64,000 nucleotides of DNA, from NCBI GenBank assembly GCA_020633465.1, contig JACKDN010000025.1, positions 1 through 64,000 on the forward strand. The letters are read 5' to 3'. Made by a program: the position numbers and the translations under genes. Under the pieces are notes generated by a model. The model saw only the letters and a program-made list of their open reading frames with translations, had not been told where the DNA came from and did no database searches. Below are positions 32,164 to 40,034 of this stretch, in pieces. This DNA is from Myxococcales bacterium. GTDB lineage: Bacteria > Myxococcota_A > Bradymonadia > UBA7976 > UBA1532. The stretch's first letter is position 1, and each line of letters begins with the position of its first letter.

Positions 32164-33132
32164 GTGCTCGATCTCGAGCGCCTGAAGCGCATGCGCATCC
32201 ATCGACGACCGCTCGGTCAGCTGGTCGTGGCGAACGTGGGCCTGGCCATCGACTACCGGTTCCCGCGGCGCACGCGCATCGACGTCGAGGGCGCGGACAA
32301 CCTGCCGCGCGACCGGCGGGTGTTCATCGCGATGAACCACACCGACGCCTACAACTACTGGCCGCTGCAGTACGCGATGTACCGCCGCGGCCTGCCGTTC
32401 ACGGCGACGTGGGTGAAGGGCAAGTACTACGAGAACGAGGCGATGGCGTGGTTCATGGACCACACCAACAACATCCCCCTGCCCTCGCGCGGCTACGTCA
32501 TCACCACCGAGTTCCGCAAAGCGACGGGCGAGCGCCCCGACATGCCCACCTACCGCGCGCTGCGCACGCTGGTCGACACCGGCGAGGTGGCCGACCCGCT
32601 GCCCGACGCCGCGGCCCGCTTCCTCACCACGCGCGGCGGCGCGACGACGTTCCTCGAGGCCTTCGACCGGCTGTTCGACCAGATGAGCGACGAGATCGTG
32701 CGCCTCAACCGCGAGGCCCTCGAGGTGGGCTGCAACGTGCTGGTGTTTCCGCAGGGCACCCGCTCGAAGCGCCTGTCGAAGGGACACACCGGCCTCGCCC
32801 AGATGAGCCAGGCGCTGGGCGCCGACATCGTGCCCGTCGGCTGCAGCGGCAGCGACCACTGCTACCCGACCATGCGCCCCTTCTCGCGCGGCGGCCACAT
32901 CACCTACCGCATCGGCGCCCCCCTGCGCCTCGACGGCCCCGAGCTGGGCCCCCACCGCGTGACGCAGCCCTTCCGCCCCCTCGACAAGGCGGCCACCGAA
33001 GCCCACGGCCCCGCCTTCGAAGCCATCACCCACACCGTCATGCAGGCCATCGACGCCCTCGTCGACCCCGAGTACCGCTTCGCCGCTGACCACAGCTCCG
33101 ACGGCGTCCAAGGCATCGACCGCTTCGTCTGA
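32164..33132 (+). CDS. PlsC-like acyltransferase with altered catalytic motifs
   Basis: The 322-residue protein has the 1-acylglycerol-phosphate acyltransferase layout. The motif I region MNHTDAYNYWPL (about residue 58) is followed by the substrate-binding region PFTATWVKGKYYEN and by VLVFPQGTRSKR (about residue 197) in place of FPEGTRS; GADIVPVGCSGSD is the motif IV area. In motif I, His is followed by TDAYN, so the fifth position is Asn rather than the usual Asp. Motif III has Gln for Glu. GAGGAGG at 32152-32158 sits 5 nt before the GTG at 32164. It may acylate a lipid or glycan or be regulatory. It is a lone gene. Confidence 0.75.
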   Translation: MLDLERLKRMRIHRRPLGQLVVANVGLAIDYRFPRRTRIDVEGADNLPRDRRVFIAMNHTDAYNYWPLQYAMYRRGLPFTATWVKGKYYENEAMAWFMDHTNNIPLPSRGYVITTEFRKATGERPDMPTYRALRTLVDTGEVADPLPDAAARFLTTRGGATTFLEAFDRLFDQMSDEIVRLNREALEVGCNVLVFPQGTRSKRLSKGHTGLAQMSQALGADIVPVGCSGSDHCYPTMRPFSRGGHITYRIGAPLRLDGPELGPHRVTQPFRPLDKAATEAHGPAFEAITHTVMQAIDALVDPEYRFAADHSSDGVQGIDRFV

Positions 33133-33137
33133 TCCAA

Positions 33138-33354
33138 GGGGGTCGGACCCAACTAACGAACAAAAGCGGCCCGACGTCTACTTTCTCGCACCCTCCATCC
33201 GCCCTCACGCCCTCGGCCCGAGCCGGCCTGAACCCACGGGGTCGTGCCAAACTAACAAACTAAAACGAACTGACGACCACTTTCCCCGGCGCGCCATCGC
33301 CGACGAAAAAGTAGACGCCAGAGGCAATAAGTTCGTTAGTTGGGTCCGACCCCC
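33138..33354. repeat. 217-bp inverted-repeat (MITE/REP-like) element
   Basis: The arms at 33138-33161 and 33331-33354 are perfect 24-bp inverted copies. A second inner pair at about 33175-33188 and 33301-33316 (GTCTACTTT ... AAAGTAGAC) extends the symmetry. The centre carries a unit at 33236-33290 in reverse orientation, whose end (TTTGGCACGACCCCG read on the minus strand) matches the repeat family at 35911-36763. It fills the whole gap between the PlsC-like gene and the EEP gene. It is AT-richer than its surroundings, suggesting transferred or mobile DNA or a stem-loop attenuator. Confidence 0.65.
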
Positions 33355-33383
33355 GAGGAGCGGCGCCGACGGTCGAGCGGGTC

Positions 33384-34928
33384 TCAGCGGAGGCCGGCGC
33401 GGACGCCCAGGTGGTCGCTGGGGCGGACGCCGTCGACCTCGACGTCGAGGAAGCGTTCGGCCTCGAGCACCTCGGCGGGCGCGTCGACGAAGACGTAGTC
33501 GATGCGGCGGGCGGGGGCGTCGGAAGGGAAGGTCGGGCCGGGCGCGGCGCCCTGGACCGCCGCCCAGGCGTCGGTGAAGCCGGCCGCCAGGGTGGCGGCG
33601 ACCGCGTCGCCGCCGGGCGCCTCGTTGAAGTCGCCCATCAGCACGCGCACATCGCCGGGCTGCGCGAGGCCGTCGAGCACGGCGACGGCCGCCTCGGCCT
33701 GCTGGGTCCGCTGCGCGGCCTGGTCGGCTTCGGCGGCCAGGTGCGTCACCGCGGCCACGACCGGGCCCAGAGCGGTCTGTACCCGAACCGCCACGGCGGC
33801 GCGGGGCAGCCGCTCGGCGGGCAGCCCCGCGTCGGCGCGGTCGAGCACGTCGAAGGCGCTGACCAGGGCCACCCCCTCCTGCCAGGTGTCCCAGGCCAGG
33901 TGTGTCTCGCGCCGATGGTGCGCATACACGCGTCCGGTGCGCGCGGCGAGGGCGTCGAGCAGCGCCGGCAGCGCGTCTTCGCTGTCGTCGGGGGCGCGGC
34001 AGACCTCCTGCAGCGCCAGCAGGTCGGGGTCGACCTCGGCCAGCGCGTCCACCAGCAGCGGCAGGCGGCGCGCCCAGTCGTCGCGCAGGCAGCGCAGGTT
34101 GGCGGTGGCCAGCACCAGGCGCGCGCGCCTGACGACCAGCCGCGCGGCGTCGGCGGGATCATAGCCATCGGCGCTGCCTTGGCGATCGCCGTCGCGGCGG
34201 TCGCAGTACAGGGGGCCGAAGCCCGGCACCTCGACGCGCCACGCGACGTCGCGCGGCCCCGCGAAGTCGAGCGTCAGCGTCGCCGCGTACTCGACCTCGT
34301 CGCCGCAGCCGGCGCAGGCGTCGTTCCGCTCGGCCGGCGACCACATCCAGCCCGCGCTGCCCGGCGGCGTGCCGGGCGGGCCGTGCCCGAGGGACACGGT
34401 CGCCGGGTGCTCGACGGCGAAGGCGGGGTCGAGGTAGGTGCGGCCGTAGAAGATCGGGGACGGATCGGCCACCGCTGCGCGCGCGACGGGCGGCCACTGG
34501 TGCCCGCACCAGGCGGCCGCGGCGGGCGGTAGCGGCGGCCCTGCGTCGGAGGGCGGCCCCGCGTCGAGGATTGGCCGCTCGGCGTCCGCGAGCGGTGCTG
34601 CGTCGTCCAGCGGCTCGGCGTCGAACGTCGCCCTGCGTCCCGCGCGCCGCCGTCGCCGCCCGGCGCGGCGTCGGCGCGCGCGCGCGTCGGCCTGAGCGCC
34701 CGCGTCGACGGCTCCGCTGGCGTCGCGCCTCGAGGCGTCGCCGACCGCTCCCTGGTCCGCGACCTCACCGTCTGCGGGGGCCACCGCATCGCCGCCGCCG
34801 ACGTCCCCGGCCGCCCCGGCCTCGGCGCGCGCGTCCACCGCGCCCCGCACCGTCGGCTCGGCCTCCTCGCAAGCCGTCGCCAGCAGCGCCAGCCCCAACA
34901 GCGCCAGCCCCAGCAGCGCGCGCCGCAT
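33384..34928 (-). CDS. Endonuclease/exonuclease/phosphatase-family lipoprotein
   Basis: The lipobox LLATAC (Cys about 19) predicts a surface lipoprotein. An Asp/Ala-rich linker follows to about residue 150, then an Ig-like stretch with CGHQWPP and ACAGCGDE. The EEP domain from about 260 has LALQEVC, VLMGDFNEAPGG and RIDYVFVD; the closing RPSDHLGVRAG carries the catalytic Asp-His. It is therefore a predicted secreted phosphodiesterase or nuclease. In the linker, 34636-34695 reads as an Arg-rich run, while the -1 frame there gives ADAAPGGDGGARDAG, hinting at two compensating indels. The ATG overlaps the ApaG stop by one base (TGATG). Confidence 0.8.
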   Translation of the reverse strand: MRRALLGLALLGLALLATACEEAEPTVRGAVDARAEAGAAGDVGGGDAVAPADGEVADQGAVGDASRRDASGAVDAGAQADARARRRRAGRRRRRAGRRATFDAEPLDDAAPLADAERPILDAGPPSDAGPPLPPAAAAWCGHQWPPVARAAVADPSPIFYGRTYLDPAFAVEHPATVSLGHGPPGTPPGSAGWMWSPAERNDACAGCGDEVEYAATLTLDFAGPRDVAWRVEVPGFGPLYCDRRDGDRQGSADGYDPADAARLVVRRARLVLATANLRCLRDDWARRLPLLVDALAEVDPDLLALQEVCRAPDDSEDALPALLDALAARTGRVYAHHRRETHLAWDTWQEGVALVSAFDVLDRADAGLPAERLPRAAVAVRVQTALGPVVAAVTHLAAEADQAAQRTQQAEAAVAVLDGLAQPGDVRVLMGDFNEAPGGDAVAATLAAGFTDAWAAVQGAAPGPTFPSDAPARRIDYVFVDAPAEVLEAERFLDVEVDGVRPSDHLGVRAGLR

Positions 34929-35311
34929 CAGTTGATCGCGTTGGGCACGGCCAGCGTGAAGGGGGCGATCTCCGCGTCGAACGCCTCGCCGTCGGCCGAC
35001 AGCATCTGATAGGTGCCGTGCATCGTACCCACCGGCGTCCGGAGCGGGCACGCGCTGGTGTACTCGAAGGCCTGGCCGCGCTCGAGCAGGGGCTGCGCGC
35101 CCACCACGCCTGGCCCGCGCACCTCTTCGACGTGCCCGGTGCCGTCGGTGATGATCCAGTGCCGGCTGATCAGCTTCACCGGCACCTCGCCCTCGTTGAT
35201 CACCCGCACCCGGTACGCGAAGAAGTAGAAGTCCTCGTCGGGGGTCGAGCGCTCGGGCACGTACTGCGACCGGACCTGCACCCGGACGCCCTGGGTCAAA
35301 GCCTCGGACAT
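34928..35311 (-). CDS. apaG: Co2+/Mg2+ efflux-associated ApaG protein
   Basis: The 127-residue product is the usual ApaG length and carries family phrases in order: GVRVQVRSQYVPERSTP, FFAYRVRVINEGEVPVKL, RHWIITDGTGHVEEVRGPGVVG, YTSACPLRTPVGTMHGTYQM and a closing FTLAVP. ApaG is a fibronectin-III-like single-domain protein associated with Ap4A metabolism and cobalt/magnesium efflux in enterobacteria. Its exact role here is unknown. GGGAGG sits 5 nt before the ATG at 35311. It is followed by the EEP lipoprotein gene through a TGATG overlap. The 129-nt gap to 35440 is the divergent promoter region. Confidence 0.95.
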   Translation of the reverse strand: MSEALTQGVRVQVRSQYVPERSTPDEDFYFFAYRVRVINEGEVPVKLISRHWIITDGTGHVEEVRGPGVVGAQPLLERGQAFEYTSACPLRTPVGTMHGTYQMLSADGEAFDAEIAPFTLAVPNAIN

Positions 35312-35440
35312 GCTCGCCTCCCGCCGCCCACCGCGGGCGATCCTCCCGGCGTCATGCCGCGCGCGCCGCCGTTGTGCAAGGCGCACGGGCGAAGGCGGGC
35401 TTGTGCGCCACGCGCCGGCCCGCGTACCGTGCCGCACACC

Positions 35441-35845
35441 ATGCGAATCCTGCTGCTCTGTACGCTGATGCTCGCCGCCTGCGGCGGCCCTTCGCCCGGC
35501 CCGACTTCGGCCGCCGCGGTGCCCGCCGCCGACGATCCGGCCGGCGTCGTCCGCGCCTGGTTCGCGGCCACCGCCGCCGGTGACGCCGACGCCGCCTACG
35601 CGCTGGGCACCCCCGACTGGGCCGCCAAGGAGCGCGCCTGGACGAAGGGCTTCAGCCACGCCGTCTTCGTGGGCGGCGACCGCATCGAGGCGAAGACGGT
35701 GCACCCACCCGAAGTGGAAGGCGACACCGCCACGGTGCGCGTGCGCGCCACCATGCACCGCGCCGACGGCACCGAGGACGGCGAAGGCATGCGCTTCACC
35801 CTCACCCGGACGCCCGCCGGCTGGCGCATCAGCGACCTGCGGTAG
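35441..35845 (+). CDS. Small lipoprotein with NTF2-like domain, paralog 1
   Basis: A 134-residue lipoprotein with lipobox CTLMLAAC. The mature part has DDPAGVVRAWFAATAAGDADAAYALG, a DUF4878/NTF2-like start with helix plus substrate pocket. It ends in the conserved strand GMRFTLTRTPAGWRISDLR. A second gene at 36032-36484 repeats this design with the same C-terminal phrase, and REP-like repeats separate the two. NTF2-like lipoproteins of this kind often bind small ligands or peptidoglycan. No function is claimed. Confidence 0.75.
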   Translation: MRILLLCTLMLAACGGPSPGPTSAAAVPAADDPAGVVRAWFAATAAGDADAAYALGTPDWAAKERAWTKGFSHAVFVGGDRIEAKTVHPPEVEGDTATVRVRATMHRADGTEDGEGMRFTLTRTPAGWRISDLR

Positions 35846-35910
35846 GGCCGCGTCGTGGCCGGCCTCGGACGCTTCAGCAACGCGCAGAGCACGAGACCCA
35901 CGGTCCCGAG

Positions 35911-35957
35911 CGCCCGAAAAGTGAACGACCTGGGCGGGTTCGGTCGAAAGTGTGGCG
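35911..35957 (+). repeat. REP-like repeat, copy 1
   Basis: A unit of about 47 bp beginning CGCCCGAAAAGTGAAC and ending CGAAAGTGTGGCGCGGCCCC, between the two paralogous lipoprotein genes. It is the least similar copy of the family at 36505-36763. Confidence 0.6.
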
Positions 35958-36031
35958 CGGCCCCGGCGATCCGGTGGCCGTCTCGTGCGGCGCCGCGAAA
36001 CGCGCGTAGCGCGCGTAGCGTCAGCTCCAGC

Positions 36032-36484
36032 ATGCGCCTGCTTCTACCCTGGACGCTGCTGCTGGCCGCCTGCGGCGGTCCCTCGCGCGGTCCGTCCTGC
36101 AGGCTGCTGGACCACCTCGGCGACCCCCCACCACCCGATCCGTGCTCTCCAGCCGTGGTGGCCGCCTCCGACGACCCGGCGGCGGTGGTTTGCGCTTGGT
36201 TCGCGGCCGCCGCGGCCCGAGACGCCGACGCCGCCTACGCACTGGGCACGCCCTCCTGGGCGGCCGAGGCGCGCCGATGGCCCCGAGGCTTCAGCCACCG
36301 CGTCTTCGTCGACGGCGACGTCATCGCAGCCGACACGGTGCACCCGCCCACGATCAACGGCGACGCGGCCAGCGTGTGGGTCCGCGCCACCCTCCTACAC
36401 CCCGACCTCTGGATCGGAGGCGAGCGCCTGCGCTTCACCCTCACCCGCACGCCGGCCGGCTGGCGCATCAGCGACCTCCGCTAG
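36032..36484 (+). CDS. Small lipoprotein with NTF2-like domain, paralog 2
   Basis: A 150-residue lipoprotein (LLPWTLLLAAC) with an extra Cys/Pro segment after the signal (SCRLLDHLGDPPPPDPCSP). The same NTF2-like module follows: DDPAAVVCAWFAAAAARDADAAYALGTP, split here, then FSHRVFVDGD and the identical ending FTLTRTPAGWRISDLR. It is a tandem duplicate of the gene at 35441-35845. The stop at 36484 lies inside the first of the downstream repeat units, so part of the repeat is coding sequence. The ribosome site is weak. Confidence 0.75.
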   Translation: MRLLLPWTLLLAACGGPSRGPSCRLLDHLGDPPPPDPCSPAVVAASDDPAAVVCAWFAAAAARDADAAYALGTPSWAAEARRWPRGFSHRVFVDGDVIAADTVHPPTINGDAASVWVRATLLHPDLWIGGERLRFTLTRTPAGWRISDLR

Positions 36485-36763
36485 CCGCACCCGTCGTCGG
36501 GCGGGCGCCGAAAAAAGAACAAACTGAGCCGCTTCGTTCGAAAGTGTGGCACGACCCCGTGGGCACAGCGGCCTCCGATGGCCGCAGCCGTCGTCGGGTC
36601 GGGGCGCCGAAAAAAAGAACAAACTGAGCCGATTCGTTCGAAAGTGTGGCACGACCCCCCCCGGCGACCCCCCGGCGCAACCGCGAGGGTGGAGTCGGCC
36701 GCCACCGAGGGTCGAAAAGTGAAAGAAGTGAGCCCGTTCGGTCGATAGTGTGGCACGACCCCG
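36470..36763 (+). repeat. Array of three ~100-bp REP-like repeats
   Basis: Copies at about 36505-36558, 36602-36659 and 36711-36763 share a core ending in GTGTGGCACGACCCC. Two copies share the longer body GAAAAAAGAACAAACTGAGC and also about 35 bp upstream (AGCGxCCTCCGxTxGCCGCA), so the true period is about 97-100 bp. The first unit starts inside the stop-codon region of the lipoprotein gene. The A/T-rich core contrasts with the genome. They fill the gap to the enoyl-CoA hydratase gene. No open frame is credible here. Confidence 0.75.
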
Positions 36764-36779
36764 AGCGCGTAGCGCGGGG

Positions 36780-37688
36780 TCAGGGGTCTTCGAAGTGGCC
36801 GTGTCGGCCGTCGCCGGCGTCGAAGCGCTGGGCGCCGGCGAGGGCTTCGGCGTCCAGGGCGCGCAGGCCGTGCGCCAGCTCGTTCTGCAGGGCGGCGGGC
36901 TCGGGCAGGGTCCACTGCTCGAGCAGGGATTGGCGGTCGCCCCGCAGGCACACCTGGGGGAACGCGGCGATCTGCGCGGCCAGCGCTTCCGCCTCGGCGC
37001 GCGCCCGGCCGGGGGGCACGACGCGGTTGGCCAGGCCGATGGCGAGGGCCTCGTCGGCGTGGACGGCGCGGCCGGTGAGCACCAGGTCGAGGGCGCGGCT
37101 CTGGCCGATGAGGCGGGGCAGGCGCACGGTGCCGCCGTCGATGAGCGGCACGCCCCAGCGGCGGCAGAAGACGCCGAAGATGGCGTCCTGCTCCATCACG
37201 CGGAGGTCGCACCACAGGGCCAGCTCGAGGCCGCCGGCGACGGCGTGGCCGGCCACGGCGGCGATGACCGGCTTGCTCAGCTGGAGCCGCGTCGGCCCCA
37301 TCGGCCCAGGCCCGTCGGGCGCCACCCGGTTGGGACGGCCCGCCGCGACGGCTTTCAGATCGGCGCCCGCGCAGAACGTGCCGCCGGCCCCTGTGAGCAC
37401 GGCCACGTGCGCTGCGTCGTCGGCCTCGAAGGCGACGAAGGCCGCGTGCAGCGCCTCCGCCGTGTCCCGATCGACGGCGTTGCGCACCGCGGGCCGGTCG
37501 ATGATCACCGTCGTCACCGGCCCGGCGCGCTCGACGCGGACGGCGCCGGTCCCCTCGCCGCCCGGTGCCGCGGTGCTGCCCGTCTCGGCTCGGCGCTGCT
37601 CGGCGTCGGGTCGTTCGCCGCCTTGGCCCGCCGCACCGTGTCCGACGGCGCCCGTCCCCTCGCCGCCGTGTCCGTCGCCGCCGCTCAC
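36780..37688 (-). CDS. Enoyl-CoA hydratase/isomerase family protein
   Basis: The crotonase fold spans about residues 60-300. VIIDRPAVRNAVDRDTAEAL begins it (split here), AVLTGAGGTFCAGADLKAVA holds the oxyanion-hole loop, KPVIAAVAGHAVAGGLELAL the second oxyanion helix, and GVPLIDGGTVRLPRLIG the trimer region; GGTVRLP is typical. Crotonases hydrate or isomerise enoyl-CoA thioesters. The first 50 residues are an unusual Gly/Glu-rich extension (GGDGHGGEGTGAVGHG). No internal ATG or GTG fits better, so I keep the GTG at 37688, which overlaps the stop of the AgmX-like frame (GTGA). Confidence 0.85.
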   Translation of the reverse strand: MSGGDGHGGEGTGAVGHGAAGQGGERPDAEQRRAETGSTAAPGGEGTGAVRVERAGPVTTVIIDRPAVRNAVDRDTAEALHAAFVAFEADDAAHVAVLTGAGGTFCAGADLKAVAAGRPNRVAPDGPGPMGPTRLQLSKPVIAAVAGHAVAGGLELALWCDLRVMEQDAIFGVFCRRWGVPLIDGGTVRLPRLIGQSRALDLVLTGRAVHADEALAIGLANRVVPPGRARAEAEALAAQIAAFPQVCLRGDRQSLLEQWTLPEPAALQNELAHGLRALDAEALAGAQRFDAGDGRHGHFEDP

Positions 37689-38119
37689 AGCGTCAACGGC
37701 AGGTTCAGGCGCATCGGATCGCCACTGAAGGCCTTGAACTTGTAGCCCTTCACCTGCTGCTCGACGCAGGCGGCCGCCGGCGTGTTGCGCAGCTTGGCCG
37801 TGGCCACCTTGGCCCGCCCCACCGAGCCGTCCCGGTTGATCACCACCTGCACCGTGATCGTGCCCTTGGCGTCGGGCTGGTCGGCGGCGCACGTCTTCAG
37901 GCGCGCGGCGTTCGCGTTGAGCACGGCCAGCATGTCGGCGCGCGACAACGTACGGGGCAGATCGTCGGCCGGCGGCTTGGGCGTCCGCTTCACCGGCGGC
38001 CGGGGCGTGCGCTTCACCGGCGGCCGCGGCGTCCGCTTCACCGGCGCCTTCACGGCCACCTTAGGCGGCGCCGCGTCGGGCGGCGGCGGCGCGGCGTCCG
38101 GCGCGGCGTCCGGCCCCAC
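37685..38119 (-). CDS. AgmX/PglI C-terminal domain, 3' part of a frame-broken gene
   Basis: This frame carries a Pro/Lys tail with three tandem KRTPRPPV units and then an AgmX/PglI (TonB-C-like) domain. It has NAARLKTCAADQPDAKGTIT, VQVVINRDGSVGRAKVATAK and ACVEQQVKGYKFKAF, where the two Cys are at family positions. It is the natural continuation of the GYF-domain gene upstream. Inserting one G in the run at 38122-38126 would join the frames. AgmX/PglI proteins act with gliding or motility machinery in myxobacteria. Its own ATG near 38119 is within linker sequence, so it is not an independent start. Confidence 0.7.
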   Translation of the reverse strand: MGPDAAPDAAPPPPDAAPPKVAVKAPVKRTPRPPVKRTPRPPVKRTPKPPADDLPRTLSRADMLAVLNANAARLKTCAADQPDAKGTITVQVVINRDGSVGRAKVATAKLRNTPAAACVEQQVKGYKFKAFSGDPMRLNLPLTL

Positions 38120-39462
38120 GTCCCCCGCGCCCCGTCGGCGACGCCACCGTCAGGCGCGGCCGCGTCCACCACCGGCGCGGCGTCGGGCGGCGGCGGCGCG
38201 GCGTCGGGCGGCAGCGCGGCGTCCTGCACCGGCAACGGCACCTGCGAGACCGGCGCCGTCGTGCCCTTGCCCTCGCCCTCACCACCCGTGGGCGTCCGGA
38301 TCAGGAACCACCACGCCGCCCCGCCGCCCGCCATCAGCAGCAACAACAACACCGCCACGATCGGCGCCTTGCTGCCGCCGCGCTCGGCCGCCGGCGCGGC
38401 TGCGGACGAAGCCGGGCGGCGCCCCGGCGGCGTCGCGGCGGGCGGGATCATCGGGCCGACGCCCGCCGGGTGGGCCCGGCCACGCTCGCCCGGCCGGCGC
38501 TGGCCCCACGCCGGCCGCGGACGCAGGCGGGCCGAAGCCGGAGGTCGGCGCGGCGGACGCCGACGGCAGGCGCGGCGCAGGCGGGTCGAAGCCTGGCGCC
38601 CGGCGCCGACGGCGGGCGCGGCGCAGGGGTCGAAGCTCGGCGCGGGCGCCGACGGCGGGCGCGGCGCAGGGGGTCGAAGCCTGGCGCGGCGGGCGCGCCT
38701 GCCGCCCTGAAGCCACCGGCCGACGCCGCGGCCGCCCTGAAGCTGCGCCGGCCGACGCCGCCGGCGGCCTGAACCCACCAGGGGCCCGGCGGCGCAGAGG
38801 TCCGCGGGGCCGGCGGCGCAGAGGTCCGCGGCCCCGGCGGCCCGGGCGGGCGCGGCGCGGGTGGCCCCTGGTGGCCTCGGCCCGGGCGGCGCCGAGGCGC
38901 GCGGGCTCGGCGGGCCGAGCGGCGCGGGCGGCCTCGACGTCCGCGGCGCGGGCGGTCCCAGCGGCCCCCCGCGCGGCGCCGGCGGCCCGGGCGGCGCGGG
39001 CGCCGGCCCCCTGAACGGGCTGCGCGGCGCCACCGGCGTCGGCTCGCCCACCCCGGACGGCTCGTCGATCAGCTCCAGATCGTCGAGGTCGAGCACCTCG
39101 TCGCTCGCGGCCGCCTGCCGCGCCGCCCGCGCGTCCGCCGCCGCGGCCTCGGCCTGCCGGCGCAGCTCGGCCGGCATCAGCATCACCGTGGCGCCGTCGT
39201 CGTCGTCATCGTCGTCGTCGAAGTCGTCGTCGCCGCCGAACCCCGCCTGCGCCATCGCCTGCTCGGGCGACATGGCCACGGTCCGCTCGACCCCCTCGAA
39301 CAGGTGGGCGAACTCGTCGTTGTCGGCGAGGGGCATCCAGCTGCCCATGCCCTCTTGCCACACCAGGGTCTCGGCGTTGACCACCTCTTGCGACAAGAGC
39401 TGCAGCAGCTCGCCCAAGGGCATCGGGCCGAGCTGCTCGTTCTGAACGAGGGCGTACCACAT
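38050..39462 (-). CDS. GYF-domain membrane protein, 5' part of a frame-broken gene
   Basis: The ATG at 39462 opens a GYF_2 domain (residues ~1-60: MWYALVQNEQLGPMPLGEL, TLVWQEGMGSWMPLAD). A poly-Asp tract (DDDFDDDDDDDD) and a long Pro/Ala linker follow. A TM helix near residue 405 (PIVAVLLLLLMAGGGAAWW) and an acidic Pro tail complete it. The frame leaves the expected path near 38122 in a G run, and the AgmX/PglI end lies in the next frame. Within the linker (38440-38790), the likely frame alternates too. The whole gene resembles the GYF-linker-TM-AgmX architecture known in Myxococcota motility or adventurous-gliding proteins. Confidence 0.72.
   Translation of the reverse strand: MWYALVQNEQLGPMPLGELLQLLSQEVVNAETLVWQEGMGSWMPLADNDEFAHLFEGVERTVAMSPEQAMAQAGFGGDDDFDDDDDDDDGATVMLMPAELRRQAEAAAADARAARQAAASDEVLDLDDLELIDEPSGVGEPTPVAPRSPFRGPAPAPPGPPAPRGGPLGPPAPRTSRPPAPLGPPSPRASAPPGPRPPGATRAAPARAAGAADLCAAGPADLCAAGPLVGSGRRRRRPAQLQGGRGVGRWLQGGRRARRARLRPPAPRPPSAPAPSFDPCAAPAVGAGRQASTRLRRACRRRPPRRPPASARLRPRPAWGQRRPGERGRAHPAGVGPMIPPAATPPGRRPASSAAAPAAERGGSKAPIVAVLLLLLMAGGGAAWWFLIRTPTGGEGEGKGTTAPVSQVPLPVQDAALPPDAAPPPPDAAPVVDAAAPDGGVADGARGTWGRTPRRTPRRRRPTRRRLRWP
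38440..38790 (-). repeat. GC-rich tandem repeats in the linker of the GYF gene
   Basis: Units of about 50 bp (read on the plus strand as GGTCGAAGC ... GCCGACGGCGGGCGCGGCGCAG) recur about three times at 38580-38690. Short units with GGCCGACGCCGC and CCCTGAAGC recur at 38700-38780. Reading frames shift between copies, so copy number or indels here are unreliable in short- or long-read data. Confidence 0.6.
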
Positions 39463-39529
39463 CAGCGGGAACTTACCCCATGGCCGGGGCGGCGCGAAAC
39501 TCGCCGCGGGCGTCGGGCGGTCGCGTCTC

Positions 39530-39919
39530 TCACCGCCCCTGGCGCTGATGGAGGCTGTCACGCATGGCGTCGTCGATCGATCCGAACTCGACCAGCAGGT
39601 CGCCGACGGCGCGCAGGCTGCGATCCCGTCGCCAGGCCTGCTCCTGCCCCCCGAAGGCGAAGTCGATCTCGTCCTCCGACGCGTGCCCCGACTCGATCAC
39701 CCACCCGGCCACCTCGCGGTCGGCGTGCCGCAGCAGCAACAGATCGGCCAGCGGCGCCAGCTCGTGCTGCACGTCCTCGCTGACCCCCCGCCCCACCAGG
39801 GAGGGGCCGGTCGGCGCGCCGCCCGCGAAGAGCGCGGTCAGGTCGTCGTCGGTCAACAGCCCGAAGTGATGGGCGAGGAAGGCCACCAGCGTGGCGCGAT
39901 CGGCGGAGGCGTCGCTCAT
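39530..39919 (-). CDS. Hypothetical small soluble protein
   Basis: A 129-residue protein starting MSDASADRATLVAFLAHHFG, with helix-rich composition and phrases such as LTDDDLTALFAGG and DLLVEFGSIDDAMRDSLH. It has no signal peptide and no Cys. It resembles helical response/adaptor-like or type-IV-pilus MshEN-type N-terminal modules only vaguely: the GSIDDAMRD segment recalls the MshEN pattern (LG..L...G.I....L..AL). I assign no function. It lies convergent to nothing and upstream of the GYF gene on the same strand, with a 67-nt gap. Confidence 0.5.
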   Translation of the reverse strand: MSDASADRATLVAFLAHHFGLLTDDDLTALFAGGAPTGPSLVGRGVSEDVQHELAPLADLLLLRHADREVAGWVIESGHASEDEIDFAFGGQEQAWRRDRSLRAVGDLLVEFGSIDDAMRDSLHQRQGR

Positions 39920-40034
39920 GGGCGGATCATCGGCCCGCGGACGCCACGACACAAGTTCGCCCCCCGCGCGGGGGTCGACGCCGACCGCGACCCCGGCTCA
40001 CCGGCCAGCCCCGGCCCCCGCGAGGCGGCGGGCG

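Noticed and set aside
36537..36557. TGTGGCACGACCCC in the repeats as a sigma-54 promoter (-24 element TGGCACG)
   Set aside because: The -12 TTGC element is missing at the right spacing in all copies, and the motif is part of a repeat family.
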